A stretch of 64,000 bases of DNA from Prostheceraeus crozeri (taxonomy: Eukaryota; Platyhelminthes; Polycladida; Euryleptidae): NCBI GenBank assembly GCA_907163375.1, contig CAJQUW010000458.1, forward strand, positions 1 to 64,000. Direction: 5' to 3'. How positions within the stretch are numbered: the stretch's first letter is position 1; every line of letters starts with the position of its first letter. The notes under the pieces were generated by a model. It was not told where the DNA came from and did no database searches. It saw nothing but the letters and a program-made list of their open reading frames with translations. The translations under genes and the position numbers were made by a program. Below, piece after piece: positions 49,017 through 61,642 of this stretch.

Positions 49017-49696
49017 TCAGTGTGTGTGGAGAGTGTTACTGTAGTTGATCATCATCAACATGGACATCATTAAAAAACGTAAATGATAGGGATTCAACGT
49101 AAACAACCTTCCGTCCCTGCGCAGAACAACGTAGATGGTTTGAATTTTAATTTCAAAGGAGTAGAATCCTTTTCCCAAAATGGGGAGAGGTTTGCAATTG
49201 AGTAAGTCGAATTCGTTGCCGTCCTTTTCATGGATGATGAGAGTGTCTATCCGTATGAACATACATGTATCTTCTTTCCACGATGGGAACTTGTGGCCGC
49301 TTCCCATTGTGTCGAACAATTTCTTTGGGAATGGTGAGATTTTCTTTCAGGAATGTTTCAAGAGTATTGAATTGTAACCGTGTCCAAGTCTAACGGTACA
49401 CATACAGCGAGTCCATACTGTGTTGAGACAACCTTTAGATAATCCATCCGATGACTTGGTGTTTTTATGGTAACGACTTTTCCGTGATGAGGTATCTTTT
49501 GATTGAAAGCATTTTTACCCAATGCTAAAGTAAGGGAGTTCAGTGTACCCAGTGCGAGAGCAGAGGAGTTGATGGCTTCGAGAAACTGCATGGTTAGCGC
49601 AAGGACGGAAATGATTGCTATGAGCTCAGTCGTTCGTTCTATAACCACACTAGCTCCAATCACAGACGAGGTAGAGTTCCCGATGTGCGCACGCAC
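49017..49696 (-). pseudogene. Broken homologue of the Polinton 1 protein at 17271-18046
   Basis: Two leftward frames, 49358-49696 and 49017-49319, line up with different parts of the 234-residue protein of copy 1: STQYGLAVCVPLDLD against HNQYGDYILIPVSTY, and HEKDGNEFDLLNCKPLPILG against KKDGDHSIPIRCDELGEG. A frameshift lies near 49340. The N-terminal part of the first frame is hydrophobic and may not be genuine. Confidence 0.55.
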
Positions 49697-49757
49697 ATTT
49701 GAAACGTGTTATTGAAATCGTCTTAGGCAAAAATGATGTTTAGCTATAGACTCAAGC

Positions 49758-49982
49758 ATGGCACCTGAAGTCAATACATTAAAACATGATGATTGCACGA
49801 TTCGTTTTCATCAAGAGAGCTTCGGAGGCTTAATACAAGATTACATCCTTGAGTTTCAAAGAGAGGAGACAGAATTGGAAGCATGTTTAGACTATACACG
49901 AAAAATATTTACGGAGTTGATATCTTATTTCAAAGACAGTCTCATCAAGGCTCACTTAATTCACTCATCTGCTTCTGAATAA
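49758..49982 (+). pseudogene. Truncated stand-alone polymerase-N-like protein of Polinton 2
   Basis: From ATG 49758 the frame encodes 74 residues: HDDCTIRFHQESFGGLIQDY, EFQREETELEACLD and IFTELISYFKDSLIKAHL. This aligns with the first half of the gene at 16030 in copy 1 (LRFHRQSLKGAVQDYVINF, DETDIEAVVD). The second half, which carries the polymerase-like part, is missing after an early stop. It diverges from the conserved-unknown remnant by 61 bp. Confidence 0.6.
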
Positions 49983-51927
49983 AATAAACCATATTGTCAT
50001 TGCTATTAGTAAAGCGGGTTTCAATGATGTTAAATCAAAGACCAAAGAATTTTTTTTCATGACGACGTTTTACTAACTATACTTTAGAGGGTATGAAGGG
50101 TTAGTTCATACCATGTAGTTGATCTCTATAAACGGTAGACTTGTTACACTTCGCGGTATTATTATTCATTAACGGTTTATCATGTTGAGTTCAATCTTCG
50201 AAATAAGCATATTTTACACACTGCAGTCCCCTTCTCAACTAAGGATAAAAACTTTCTAATGCTGTTGTGAGTTCAGTCAGTCATAAAACATCATGATCAA
50301 ACTTTACTTTCACAAACGTGTCACAGTAAAACTATTTGACTACACTAAACTTTGCTTTTGCAAAACATGATACACTTTCTGACTACACTCACGAATAGAA
50401 CTTCGATGATCGAACTTTACTTTCACAAACGTGTGTCACGGTAAAACTATTTGACTACATTATCACTTTATCAACCTGTGTCGCAGTAAAAACTTTTGCA
50501 AAACATGATAAACTTTCTGACTGCGTTCACAAGAGCTTGTTCACTAGCGAAGACAGAAATGAGTTTGTGGTTGGGTGTGCCGCATGAATGCCCCTTCCAA
50601 TTCATTCCATTTCATTTAGCCTCGGTGATAGAGGCAAACAGAACTCATGGTTCATTCTCGTACGTATGGCCAACTATAGGGAGACAAGTGCAATGGAGAT
50701 TTTCTAAGGCAACCTGTGGCAGATAGCTAAATGTCGCCCTGGCGGTCAGAGTACAACGTTGAGACGAAAGGCAACCACTTGGAAACATGACGCAGAGAGG
50801 TTTCACAAAGATTACCATTGCCAACGCCCCGTGCAGTCACTTCACCGATGTCTCGAAAGAACGCCCACCAACAGGAGGTATGACACCGAAAATCTCCGTG
50901 ACCTGCACCGTCAATGACTTGATAGCAAGACATGAAACTTAGCGTGCTTGATAGCAAGGTGTCAAGCTCTTGAATCCGTTACAGGCATTACTCTGAGGGC
51001 ATCTTCTCCCAGCTCCAAGGCCTCGACCCACAAATCCAACCTCGGGCGGACAGAGCGTGCGTCATATCACTGTGTTGGTATCCGGGCCCCGATTTTGATA
51101 TGAAAACCGGTGGAGTTATTTACAAGAGGAAACATCCCAAGTCGTTGCTTTGATCAGCTTGATAGCAAGCCGTGATTCACAAGCGTTTTGCAATGGAGAT
51201 ATTTAGTAGCCACCCATGACAAGATAGCTAAGACTCAACCGATTGGCGTTCAAAGTGCTACGTTGAGAACTGTGTCGGATGCCCAACATGAACTGCCCCA
51301 GAGTTTTCGGTCTAAAATATGACACACTCCCTTGCCACACTTATCACTACAGCATCATCCGCCGTCCCGAAGGAACACCCTGTCATTGAAATATTACAGC
51401 GAAACTCTCCGTACCATGCTCGCTTTCAGTGAAAATCCGCCTGTATCATGTAAAGACATGAGAAGACTGGCTCAGACATCATTACAAATCCTTTAGTTGA
51501 CTTCAGCAGGGTCGAAAACCCCAGAAAACCTCCAAAAATAACGAATTTGAATTTTTCAACTTTTTAGCACTACTTATGAAATTTTATAAGTAGTCTATGA
51601 CTTGACCTGAATCATGACCTCTCGAACCCTTTTTGAATCAAGTCAAAAGGACTTGTAGAAGCAAAGTTACAAGCCTTTAAAGTTTTGGAGTCTTTTATGG
51701 CCTGGAGAATAAGGTCATCTCCTGGCTAACCTATAAGTCTGACGCCTTAGCTGATATCAGCAATGAAATTTTCTAAGTCGGTTTTTGAAATTTGGAATTT
51801 CCGATGCTATCGTTGGAGCTCCAGAGAGACGACCTACCTTTGACAATCTCTCTCGTCTTAATGAAATTTCTCATTCGGTTCCCAGCTATTTTATAGCATT
51901 CAGTTTATGGCGATCAGCTGATGACGT
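49983..51927. other. Polinton 2 region without recognisable genes
   Basis: Contains diverged repeats at 50285-50530 (ACTTTACTTTCACAAACGTG) and two related blocks about 490 bp apart (around 50697 and 51192, sharing CAATGGAGAT, AGATAGCTAA and ACGTTGAGA). CTTGATAGCAAG occurs three times. The expected structural genes of a Polinton are not seen. Confidence 0.6.
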
Positions 51928-53304
51928 GATCTCAATCATCCAAAACTTTAAACACTTCTATCTCCGGTTCTAGTGCTCCGATTGACTTCAAATTTTGACA
52001 GTCACGTTTTCTCGCTATCACCTTTCATTTAAGCCATCCCTCGACTCTCTACGATTACCAGAAGCCGAGTTGAAAAAACTCGTTTTTTCAAACTATCCAA
52101 CCTCATGGAAAAATGCGCAAAAATTCGATTTTAAACAAGCTCTCATATGGAAACGAAACCTTCCACACATCTGAACAGGTAGGATCCTAGAGAACAAAGT
52201 GCGGTCTTTCCCCTAAAAGAAACCCGAGCTCTTCATTCACTTCCATTCCTGAGAGAGTCGTCATCAAAGTAGGCCACAATTTAACATTTTCACGAAAAAA
52301 TCCTGTGTTGAGACCCAGTGTGAAGGTTAGCACTTTTCTCTCCGATTGACTTGAAAATCACCCTACTCATGTAACATTGTACGTAGAGTCCGAATCTGCC
52401 CTCCGTTTGTCCATCCAGACACTCCTTCACCCCGAAATACGACCTTTCTCATTCCAAAACATCCACCTTCTAACTCTTGTCGTTTTTCGGAGATTCCTGC
52501 CATTTTCAAGTCATTTTCCACTCAAAACCCAGGAAAATTTGGACATATGATGCTTTCCACTGCATTTTCTCACTCTTAGCTTTCAAACGCGCTATCGCAC
52601 GACTTTCTACCATCTCTAGAACCAAAGTTGGAAGTCTGACTGGAGGGGGGGGGGGGGGGTCAGCACTTTTTCTTCCGATGGAGCTGGAAACAACCTACCT
52701 AACCCAAAATTTCACGTAGAATCCGAATCTGCCCTCCTTTTGTCCATCCGGACACTCCTTCAGCCCGAAATAGGACCTTTCTCATCCCAAAACATCCAAA
52801 ACCTCCACTTTCAAACTCTGTCATTTTTCGGAGATTCCTAAAATCTTAAAGCCACTCCCATACCTCAACAAAAGAACGTAGAGACAAGCCGTTTCGTCCA
52901 CTGAATTCATCTCACTCTTAGCTTTCAAACGCGCTATCACACGACTTTCTACCATCTCTAGAACCAAAGTTGGAAGAAACCCTGCCGTGGGGGGGGGGGG
53001 TCAGCACTTTTTCTTCCGATGGAGCTGGAAACAACCTACCTAACCCAAAATTTCACGTAGAATCCGAAACTAAAAAACTTTTAAAACTAACTTTTTTAAA
53101 CTAAACTTTTCTAAAGGTAAAACACTTTCCTACCCTTGCCTCACAGGAGAGCTCATCCTTCCTTCCTTCCTTCCAGAGGGGGGAGGGAACAGTTTCCTCC
53201 GCTCGGACCCATCCCTTCCAGCACATCCTTGGCCACTTCCTTCTAGAGGGGGGATGACTCATCATTTCACATTTTGCACTTGATTTTACAATGGGATCAC
53301 TACT
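51928..53304. repeat. Polinton 2 right terminal inverted repeat
   Basis: Inverted copy of 39274-40762, inner boundary GATCTCAATCATCC and outer end ACTACT. It carries long G-runs (at about 52645 and 52990) and the CTTAGCTTTCAAACGCGC block. Arms are close to identical, so the insertion or its homogenisation is not very old. Confidence 0.9.
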
Positions 53305-53310
53305 CTGCTG
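53305..53310. repeat. Target-site duplication, right copy (CTGCTG)
   Basis: Matches 39268-39273 exactly. Confidence 0.92.
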
Positions 53311-54831
53311 TGAATACCTATCATAGAAACCTATCAAATCGAAATAATACTTTGATATTTTTGAAATTATATTAGAGTACACCTTACAAAGTCGGATTAA
53401 AGTCGTTTAATCATATTTGGGGAAATAGCTTCGATAAAAAATGACAAAAACAAATCCAAAAGTGAAGCAAGCAAGAAATAATAATTTCCTTGTTACATAA
53501 TCAGAACAATGCAAAAAGCAAAAGTATAGATCACATCAATTGAACAGACCATTGCACTACATGTAAGGATAACACTGTATCAATCTTTTTGTGGAAAAAT
53601 ATGCATTAATTCTGACGGACTTCCAAAATCTGTGTGCTCAAACCGGACAAAATCCGAGTTCCGGTTTTCTCGGGTTTATGGTTAAAGCGATAATCCAGCC
53701 GGACCCGACCCGACTTCATAATTGTCCTACCCGAACCGGTAATTCCAGGTTCGGGCCGGGTTTCGAGTAGAATCGCTCATCTTTAATCGTGACGCAATAC
53801 CAGTTTGTCCCAAAAGTTCGTGTTAAACAATTTTATGCGAATTTACATTTAATTGTCTTAGTTATCAAAACAAAATAGCAACACAAGTACAATTTATCAC
53901 TTCACGTAGTCAAAATCCTCACAAATGAATGGTATGGCGGTGGTGCCATTACGAAAGAAAACTTCAGGTTAAGTGAGAATTCCATCTCCAACACTTCTCT
54001 CATCTTTTACCGGTACTGGAGGATCGGATCTCACATGTTTCCATTCTCTCTTCAGCAAGCTAGGCTCAGGTTAAAACCCAATGAGCCACGTATTATCGTC
54101 TGTCACTATTCACTGCATGATTGTCGTTGCACCGCTGTCCATGTATTTAGCTTTCTACTTTTAACTTCATATTTTCCTCTTCTGCTGTTGGTTGGACGAT
54201 GTGAGACTTCTCTAAAGGCCACGGTCATTTACATCACTCGCAGATCATCCTAGTGCCATATTTCCTTCAGTGATGGCTATGAGTCACATCTTCCTTCGAC
54301 CTTCCACAGAGACGGGAGCACTCAATTACTTTGTAGCACTCGGCATTCTTCGTTTATTTTCGCAAGTTGCATGGTACCTCGGCCTAGCGAGCAGAGTTTA
54401 TAGCAGTTCTACTTATTTTTCAAAATACGGAACACATAACTTTTAGGCATATTGAACTATGTTGCTCTTCCATGTTCTGAAAAGTGGCTTTAGAATGATG
54501 ACGTGGAAATACTTAGAAGTTTCAGTTACGCCAACCACATTAGCAGGCCTCCCAGGCACTTCCAAAAAAAATTTTAGGTTATTTAGGTCTTTCATAATTA
54601 AATTGACGGCTATTTTTAGGTTATTATAACATATAATACGTGTTGCGAAATGTATGTGTGCATGTGTTGCGAAATGCATTTTAAACGAACATAAGAGACA
54701 TTTGCGCATCGTTAAACATGTCAAGGAAAATATGAAAGGCCTGACTAGTGTGCAATACAATAGAATATAGGCCACAATAGAATATAGGCCTAAATGTCGT
54801 AGAGAGAAAACAAATTGCTGTAATCATAACT
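53311..54831. other. GLO1 intron 1 right of Polinton 2
   Basis: Includes a GGGTCGGG-type repeat at about 53640-53785 related to that at 37741. No gene is supported. Confidence 0.5.
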
Positions 54832-54839
54832 GTTGTAAT

Positions 54840-54930
54840 CAGAGTTAGAAAAGTCGGAATTGGAATTGGATTTGAAATTTCTGCTCTGGAATTGGAATCA
54901 AAAAATTTCAGTGGAATTTTTCCAGCTCTG
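54840..54930. mobile_element. hAT-type MITE, 91 bp, perfect 8-bp duplication
   Basis: It starts CAGAGTTAGAAAAGTCGG and ends GGAATTTTTCCAGCTCTG, the same ends as the 2.64-kb element at 42569. GTTGTAAT is duplicated at 54832-54839 and 54931-54938. The sequence corresponds to the two terminal parts of the larger element without its interior. Confidence 0.9.
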
Positions 54931-54938
54931 GTTGTAAT

Positions 54939-55253
54939 GATTTCTATTAACAGATGAGGCAGGTTGCTCCTCAAATATATAACAATTGCTTTATATACGT
55001 GTAAAGTAACATAGGTTTCTCTCCAGAGGATCCCTTTCTCTTCAGACAAATCACTGGACAGAAAGATTGCTTTAGCATTGATGCTTAACATTCCACTGCA
55101 GATTTCTTCACGAACTTCGATATCAAACTTCGCAGTAAGGAGAACATGACATCATGAAAAAGATGAACCATTGGTTCGTCTTTTTTGAAAAGTCTTGAAG
55201 AAGGATTCGAATTCATCAGATGAGAAGACAACGAAACAGAACGTCCCTTTCTG
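54939..55253. other. GLO1 intron 1, nothing recognised
   Basis: No convincing feature. Confidence 0.4.
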
Positions 55254-56096
55254 CTATGGATCATTCAATATTTCGACAATGCGCTTATATCTCAGGATAG
55301 ACGTATCACTTCCAACGTTCTCTTGAGAAGGCAGAAAGTTTAGGAAATATTCCATCAATTTGGGCCATCGCTCCAACAGCCGGAGACATGCCTTCCTCAT
55401 CGATAGGCATCGCGACGAAACATGCTTCAAGACAAATCTGGCCTCTAATTTGGTAATCAACTCCACAGATTTGCAGTCCTCACATCTGCAGGCTGATCGC
55501 TTGAAGAAGAACGCTATGTCGAAAACGAAAGTTTCTAAGTCAAAACCACAAGCATCAAGTCCTTTTCTGAAAGCATTGTGCACTTTGTGCAATGTATATG
55601 TACCGATGGTGAGAAACTGACTCCCGTATTGTTCGGTGAAATGTTTGGCGAGTTCTTGCTCGAATTTCAAATTTACGTTTGGTCCATCCATTCCCAAATG
55701 AATTAATAATGTTGGCTTCAAATCTAATTTCTTCAGCATTTCGAAGAAATGAATGACAAGATCTTCAGCTTTGCAATGCCCAATGAATAAAGAGCCAACA
55801 TACGTTGATGTTATCTCATTGTGTTTTGCAGACCAATACTGTAAATAGGCATCATTTTGGCGTTTGACTCGAGTATTAGTTGTCTCATCAAACTTGAATG
55901 ATTACGGAGAATTTCGGACTTCTTCTTTGTCGCAGTCCACGATGTATGGTGCTAAACCATGCTGAATGACGTACGTCAATTTTGCGGCACTCTGCTTGTA
56001 GCCTTCGGCTATTTTCGAGTATGGGAACATCAGTTGAAACTTTTTTGAATCTGTACGTGCACTCGCGAATGTGTAATTGTTTTCGACGAATGACAT
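55254..56096 (-). pseudogene. ZBED/hAT-like transposase-derived remnant
   Basis: Two leftward frames, 55902-56096 and 55254-55739, are separated by a frame change. Recognisable segments are SKIAEGYKQSAAKLTYVIQH, MDGPNVNLKFEQELAKHF, TIGTYTLHKVHNAFRKGL, FFFKRSACRCEDCKSVELI and SSRCLSMRKACLRLLERWP. This order is typical of a transposase-derived family in invertebrates; the SSRWLS-type box is shared with hAT/ZBED proteins. It lacks both termini and is dead. Confidence 0.5.
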
Positions 56097-57310
56097 GGCT
56101 TGAATGATCTCAGCATTTTATATCTCTTGATCACGTGTAAATTTTGGTATGGTAGGATTTTGAGATAAAGTTAGGCCTACATTTCTCAAATTGCTAAGCA
56201 CTAACCTGGTTTGGCTTCCGCAACCTTTAAATTCCTTCGACTTTACACTGCTTTTTACCGCGCTCATGGGACGTCACCTGCCGAATTCCTTGACTGTCAA
56301 TTTTGAATTCAGCAGAGCAATAAGTGCACCTTGCTGAGTAATCGTTTCCCTTGACAGGTTTGAGAAATTGAAATTCGCTTGAAGGTTACATCGTTTCTGG
56401 TGTCTGTCCTTCGTAGCTGTCAAATAGACTGCAGTTAATGGCCTACTGTCCCTCTGCTACCAATTGTCGCTATTTTTGAATACAACATCACTAGAAAAGT
56501 AATCAATACATGGACATGTTAGTTATCACTTGGTTAGTAAATCAGATGAAATTGAAAAAAATGTTTACAAAAGAATGTTAAAAATGTGTCGATAGTAAAA
56601 TCATTTACCATCGATAGGATATTTACAGCAATTATTTTCAGTATGACAATAATATGCGCATATACAATCATGCATATCAGTATATACAATCATATACAAA
56701 AAAAAATTGTGACAAGGTGTACTGGCACACACAAATCGAGCACAAGATTGTATGAATTCCGCTTCAACCCATTCAAGTCTTCTACACTTGTTTCATTTCT
56801 TTGAAAGGTGCCCTGAAATCAATCGCAAAGAAACACAATCCCAGATACTGCATCTACGAACACCACTATTACCGTTTAACAACATTTACATATATCACAA
56901 ATGTTGTGCGTCCATGTGCATATCTTCGATTCTATAATTCTCGACTTTTATTGTCAGAATTAAGGCACCTTTTGAATGAGATAAGTTCCTCAACGACCAT
57001 GTTTTTCATTGTAGTCATCAGTAACATTTTACATTAGAAAATTACAGAAGAAATCTTATGCCAATATACCAATTCAGCTGTCTGAATCAAAACATGCAAA
57101 TGAAACATAAAAATATCATATTCAGCAAGAATTCAATTTTTTACGGAGCCATATGCCATATGCTTTTTTATATTTGTCGTCATCTATAGTTCTAATGATC
57201 CACGTATACAGACTACAGCTGATAGATTATTTATTCCATCTTCATGTTAATTTTGGATTTGTAAAGTTCTGACATAAAAGAAAAATCCACACGATCAGAA
57301 GCATATTTAC
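56097..57310. other. GLO1 intron 1, 5' part
   Basis: No gene is recognised. AT-rich, with a few short chance frames. Confidence 0.5.
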
Positions 57311-57367
57311 CTTAGTTTCGGCAGGTGGCTCTGTGCACATTGAATCTGCCTTCTGTTTGCTTCCCAT
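57311..57367 (-). CDS. GLO1: GLO1 exon 1, coding part
   Basis: ATG at 57367 opens MGSKQKADSMCTEPPAETK, ending at donor AAG/GTAAAT in phase 0, which fits exon 2. The C-terminal half resembles the variable N-terminus of animal glyoxalase I just before the QQTM stretch. The exon continues upstream to 57379, where TCTCATTTCAG is a good acceptor, so there is a 5' untranslated exon further right. Identity is less certain than for the other exons because the N-terminus is variable. Confidence 0.75.
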
Positions 57368-57379
57368 AGTGACTTCAGT

Positions 57380-60219
57380 CTGAAATGAGAGGTAGAATTT
57401 CAATTGCAGCTGATACTTGATAGAAAATAATGCTTCTTGCTGAAACGACTGACAACAAAATTCGCGTGAAAGTAGAACTTAAACTCATCAACGATTCGTA
57501 AAATTCTTTCTTTTGATTAATTTCTTCATACTTCCATGTTAATCAGTCGAATTAGCAGCTGAATACGAACGCTGATAGTACTGTCACCAGCGATGCCGGA
57601 TAAGGGGGGACAAAGGTACCCTTCCGTAGAAGTGCAGTTATACAACATTCTTCAAATGGTAAGCTCATATAAAGCAAAAAATTAGGTTGAGAGTCGAAAT
57701 ACAGCAATGTGTAGGTTGCGAATTGCAATGCCTTCGAGAGCAATTAACTGATTACCTTCCTACTAATTGACAGCAGTTGACTCTCACACACACACACACA
57801 CACACTTCACATTACACACGCAGCTGCTTATTTGTTTCTATTCTCAATGAACTGATAGTGAGTGATGCACTATCTATGACTGCCAAAGCAAAACCTGCAA
57901 GACAGAGAGGGAAGGTAGCATATTTGGCTGATTTCATCAAATCAGAGACAAAGGAATACAAGAAGCTGATGACCCTGATACCGGCTGCGACCCAGAACGT
58001 ATTTCCCATTTCGAATTGAAGTGGTAATACTTTGGAATCACGAACTGCCTGACAAACAGCATGGATACACGATACAATCAGTCAGACTTATAAGTTGTCC
58101 AGATGATGGAACGTGGCATTTTGAACGCTTCGAGCAATGAGAAAATATCAGCTGAAGATACGGAGCGCTTGCAAAAATATGCATGGAATATTTTGGTTTG
58201 ATGCAAACTTGAAAGACGACATGGCGAACCTCCCGCTTTTCAGTAAGATATATAATTATAAACAGTTGCATCCCACCGTGAAGCGTGTCACGAGAATCGA
58301 TACAGTTTGTGACATGATTAATAGGATGAAAAGTGCTAAGCTATCGTGCCAGGCTGTCCATTCTTTGTTGCAATAATAATTTCCATGTCTTCTTGAACTA
58401 CAGAGCACACCTTTAATGCTTTGCGACGTCTGAATGACTGGACCGGAGCACGAACTGTAAATCATTTGAATAACATTATGTTCGCCACAATTCACAAACA
58501 ACGCCTTGACGATCTAAACTGAGAAACAGTAGCCTCCGAATTTTCTGAGCGAAGTGAGCGTCGAAGAAAGTAGGCCTACTTCGGATAATTCGATAGATAA
58601 TTTCTTGATCATTTAATAGATAATTTTTCTAACCAAGCTAAAGTTGATGATTTTACTGCACGTGAAACAAAATTTAATCGTCAGTGCGATGCAAAAAATA
58701 TCGCAATCATTGTGTAAAAGAAAGAGGTTGACTCTGACTTACGCCTGCTCTTTATATTTTAATACATTTTTGACTGGATGTCTGGTTGAAAAATACCGTG
58801 CGTTCCCTTCTCTTTTCAAGAACTGCTTTCAATCATTATCGAGATCTAACTTCGTGTTAAAAGTATTTCTGATGAAGTAGCTCTATTCTTTGCACTGAGT
58901 TTTTCAGAAATAGCTATTAATTTTTAGTAAACATAGGGTAGCTAGCTACCTCATTTTGGTAATGCAGCAGATTCCATGAGTCTCAAGCTTTTTTTATTTT
59001 TTTTTAATTGACAGGAAAGTATCAATCAACAAAGTAACTCGAAAGCATGATTTTACACGTCTATGTGCACTCAAAGAGACCCCTACACTAAAAAAAATCA
59101 CAGGTTTAACATATAATATTGGCTAATATCAAACCAGTTTATGATACAGTATATGTAATATCAAAGCACTTGTCAGACTGCATTATGCATACAATTTAAT
59201 AAATCCGCAAGGCAATAGCCTAATTGCTGTAAATGTTACTTTGTACACCCGTCTGACAGAATGGCGGATAGTTTTGTCGAAATTGCATCTTATTAAGCAG
59301 CTTGCAAATGAGGCCTCACCTTCTACAAGAACCAAAAATGCAAGCCTTCCGTTTCCGAAAGAGATGGGAGGAAACCAAAAAGAAATTAGCAAACGATTGA
59401 AAAAAGTCTATATTGTAGATGAGTGTTCAGCATTACTTGAATGACCACTACTCGAGTACTCGAATGCAGTATCAATGTATTATAGGGCATCATACATCAT
59501 TATGCTGTTTAGTTCAACACACTATTTAGGCATATATAAGCTGAGATAAATCTACAAAAATCATAGGGTAGTTACATTTCCTTTGAATGCAGATTCGAAA
59601 ATGAACCGAAACTGAAAGATCGACTATAGAAGGCCAATCAAGGTTTTACGCATTTTTATAAAATCGGCCTTGCAAAAAGTCGGGAGCTTTCCCTCTTCAT
59701 TGTATTGCTGTCATCCTGCCAATTGGACAACTACAGATTTTGCTTTGGCAAATTTATCGCTCCAATTCATTCGTTGAGATAACTCGAGTTTTTTATCTGA
59801 TATAATAGATAATGAATAATGCCCATTTCCTTCTGAGATGCAATAAAAAAAAGCTACATAGCTTCATGGACCGAAGTATAGGCTAATGTACTTGCGAATG
59901 TGTCTCCTTTGTTTAACTCAAAAACTTAGAAATAAAATTACGCATTCCCCATTTTCTTGATTTCGATGCATGCTCATATAATCGCATCATAATTTCATGG
60001 ACACTGATAAATGTATGATTTGTGTGAAGGCGCAGTTGGTGCAAAACACACACTGAATTTTATTTACGACTGAAGGTGGACTTCAATTTTACATATTATG
60101 AAGTTTACCAGGCCAGCTCATAGTAGTTAAGTCTCACCACATCAGTGATATATTTTCTTGCTACTTAACATGTACACTGTAAACTGATAAAATCTAGTAT
60201 TGGGCGCGACGGAATCCCG
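57380..60219. other. Upstream of GLO1 exon 1, no gene recognised
   Basis: Probably the first GLO1 intron, containing a CA microsatellite at about 57784-57804. The 5' untranslated exon and promoter were not located. Scattered short frames have no recognisable similarity. Confidence 0.45.
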
Positions 60220-61642
60220 CCGTGGATATTCAGGGATTTTTGTGATGTGCTTTCACCTGCTTTACTTTGCTTTTGAACAGGTGTCTTCGTGATGGACTTT
60301 TCCCAACTGCCTCAAGGCTGCGAACATCATACCCGTTCCTAAAGTGGATAGACCTTGACTGATATCCGATTATCGACCTATATCGATATTATCATCGATG
60401 TTTATTATCTTTGAAAGAATAATTATGAACAAGTTCATCTTACCTACAGTGAAACATACCGTTCGACCTGATCAATTTGCATACATTCCTCGGCCAGGTT
60501 GTGGAACTTCATGTGCCCTTGTAGCTGCTCAAAATAGAATCCTTCGCTTTCTGGACTCCAGCTCGAGAGCTGTGAGAATTTTATCGATTGACCTCCCTAA
60601 GGCTTTTGATAAACTTCTACACTAAGTCATTGTTAATCATGTTGGGGCTTCAACATTCCTCCCTTTATTATTCGCTTTACATGCAGTTTTTTGAGTAATA
60701 GAACACAGAGAGTTTTTTATGGCAATGAGTTCTCACAATGGAAAGTTGTGTCTAGTGGCGTGCCCAGGGCAGCTCCCTTGGGCCAGTTTTGTTTACGCTT
60801 GCCATAGATAATTTGCCATCTGTCTGTACGAATACAACTGTAATCAAATATGCGGACGATGTTCTTTTTACACAATGTATCAGGAATTCCTTAAAAGATA
60901 AACTTTAACTTGAGTGGCAGAACGTCTTGGAGTGGTCCAACAATTTTGGTCTGCCTATCAACACTGAAAAATCAGTAGTGATGGATATAGTCACAAAGCG
61001 TGGATTGCACACCTGTCCCGTTAAAATTTCTGATAGTTGTTTTCTAAAATAAGTTGACAATTTGAAATATCTTGGTCGCTACTTGTCCTATGATTTTCGT
61101 TGGAACACCCATATCAATTTTATTGTTAAGAAGGCATCCCGTAGATTGTTCATCTTACGTAATTTACGACGTTGTGGTGCAGATACAGGCATAATGTTCA
61201 AATGCTATGTGACCTTCATAAGGTATATTTTGACTTATGCTTTTTGTTCCTTTTATAATAGCTCGCAATACTCACTGAAAATACTTGAGCGTATTGAACA
61301 GCAAGTTTTACGTATCATTGGAGTTGCCTGAACCTCTTTTCGTCTTTTTTGACAATTGTTGTCTGAAACTGTTTAGAAAAATTACTGCTGATGAACATAA
61401 TCTTCGTTGAGGTATTTTTGATGTCAAAGGTCAAACAGGTATTGCCACCCGTTCTACATGTTCTCCTTTTTCTAAGACTTCGAGATTTGGAAACTCATTC
61501 ATTCGTTTTTCTCGACAGCTTCTCTCAGTTTTTATCTCCTTGAGCCATCGCCTCTGCTTGTATCTTCTACTTATTATCATCGTATAATTGTAACGTTCAC
61601 CGCATGTCATGGAAGTGAACTCAATAAAGCTATTATTATTAT
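60220..61642 (+). pseudogene. LINE reverse-transcriptase remnant with 3' tail
   Basis: Conceptual translation gives PDQFAYIPRPGCGTSCAL, ILSIDLPKAFDKL (motif A), IKYADDVLF (motif C, about 60845) and LGRYLSYDFRWNTHINFIVK, with stops and frame changes between. The 3' end has AATAAAGCTATTATTATTAT, a short ATT-repeat tail. It is truncated and inactive, and different from the LINE at 27-30 kb. Confidence 0.7.

Larger units (their letters stand above)
39274..53304. mobile_element. Polinton/Maverick element 2, complete 14.03 kb, decayed
   Basis: The left end reads AGTAGTGATCCCATTG and the right end is its exact complement, ending ACTACT, so the termini are 5'-AG and CT-3' as in Polintons. A perfect 6-bp duplication, CTGCTG, flanks it (39268-39273 and 53305-53310). 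Contents are a polymerase B pseudogene, TBP-like, PC4-like, conserved-unknown and polymerase-N-like genes. No trace of integrase, ATPase, protease or capsid genes is visible. It is inserted in GLO1 intron 1. Confidence 0.93.
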
